DNA of 6,321 nt from Dehalococcoidia bacterium (lineage in GTDB: Bacteria > Chloroflexota > Dehalococcoidia > Dehalococcoidales > E44-bin46). The notes below the pieces were generated by a model. That model was not told where the DNA came from and did no database searches. It saw nothing but the letters and a program-made list of their open reading frames with translations. The position numbers and the translations under genes were made by a program. The stretch is from positions 909,903 to 916,223 of the forward strand of contig CP070810.1 of NCBI GenBank assembly GCA_020343755.1, written 5' to 3'. This document shows, in pieces, positions 6,094 to 6,321 of this stretch. Every line of letters begins with the position of its first letter. Position 1 is the first letter of the stretch.

Positions 6094-6107
6094 AGATAGT
6101 TCTATCT
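6094..6107. repeat. 14-bp perfect inverted repeat upstream of the GH3 promoter
   Basis: AGATAG-TT-CTATCT on the plus strand: two 6-base arms, fully complementary, around a 2-base centre. The 8-bp palindrome TTCTAGAA (6087-6094) overlaps it by one base. The repeat lies about 16 bases upstream of the proposed -35 box of the GH3 gene, so it could be a regulator binding site. No T-run follows on the minus strand, which argues against a terminator for the upstream gene. Confidence 0.35.
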
Positions 6108-6153
6108 AATATTGGGGCTTACTATAGGGGATTGGTGAGGAGTTAAGAGGGGC

Positions 6154-6321
6154 TCATTTAGACTTGCTTGCTTTGCTATCCAGAGCTTGTAGCTTCTGGC
6201 TCAGCTCTTCGAAAGCATTGTCTTTTGGTTGCTTACCTAGCTCCAGTCCATAGATGATAAAGAATTCAATGAAATTGCGTAGTAGTTCCTTGATTCCCTG
6301 GGCAAATTGGCGGATTTCTTC
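6154..6321 (-). CDS. C-terminal 55 residues of an unidentified protein (5' end outside the window)
   Basis: An open frame enters from the right edge and ends at TGA (6156-6154). The 55 visible residues contain no Met, so the start lies beyond the window. The fragment begins EEIRQFAQGIKELLRNFIEF and then FIIYGLELGKQPKDN. It continues with a charged, helix-favouring stretch (FEELSQKLQALD) and ends in a Ser/Lys-rich tail. It looks like an amphipathic helix followed by a short coiled-coil-like helix. I do not recognise the family. It has the same orientation as the GH3 gene, 134 bases upstream. The frame is open for its whole visible length with protein-like composition, so I think it is real, but a fragment this short leaves some doubt. 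Confidence 0.6.
   Translation of the reverse strand, partial: EEIRQFAQGIKELLRNFIEFFIIYGLELGKQPKDNAFEELSQKLQALDSKASKSK

Overview
The window is a compact bacterial chromosomal segment in which every gene I can support reads on the minus strand. In transcription order (right to left) it holds the 3' end of an unidentified gene (6154-6321), a GH3-family acyl-adenylating enzyme (4361-6019), a very large membrane protein with GAF, GGDEF and HD-GYP domains (1242-4289), an overlapping LuxR/NarL-type response regulator (575-1255), and a small stand-alone Smr-domain protein (85-375). I see no tRNA, rRNA, CRISPR array, insertion sequence or phage gene. The plus-strand reading frames look like shadows of these genes.

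The likely source is a Chloroflexota bacterium, possibly of the Dehalococcoidia or a related environmental lineage. This rests on the gene mix (bacterial GH3 enzyme, 7TM-GAF-GGDEF-HD-GYP protein with an adjacent REC-LuxR protein, stand-alone MutS2-like Smr protein), the moderate base composition, and free use of TTG and GTG starts. It is inference from general familiarity with these families; no marker gene is present to settle it.

The core is the signalling pair at 575-4289. The 1015-residue protein has an N-terminal multi-TM region of the kind usually seen on histidine kinases, but it carries no kinase domain. Its output is a diguanylate cyclase (intact GGDEF plus RxxD inhibitory site) and a c-di-GMP phosphodiesterase (intact HD and GYP motifs). 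Its last 14 bases overlap the regulator gene, which starts at TTG behind a full AGGAGGTGA ribosome binding site. The regulator keeps the phospho-acceptor Asp but has Ser-Gln in place of the acidic metal-binding pair. The pair therefore looks like a two-component system in layout while lacking the normal phosphotransfer chemistry on both sides.

The start of the large gene is a dense control region. A near-consensus promoter (TTGACA-N17-AATAAT) places the predicted transcription start within a few bases of an ATG, which would give a leaderless message. A 19-bp near-perfect palindrome is centred on the -10 box. Three copies of a 9-bp direct repeat lie just upstream of the -35 box. The GH3 gene has its own ribosome binding site and a candidate extended -10 promoter. 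The Smr gene sits after a 199-bp gap with a candidate promoter, followed by a weak terminator-like hairpin.
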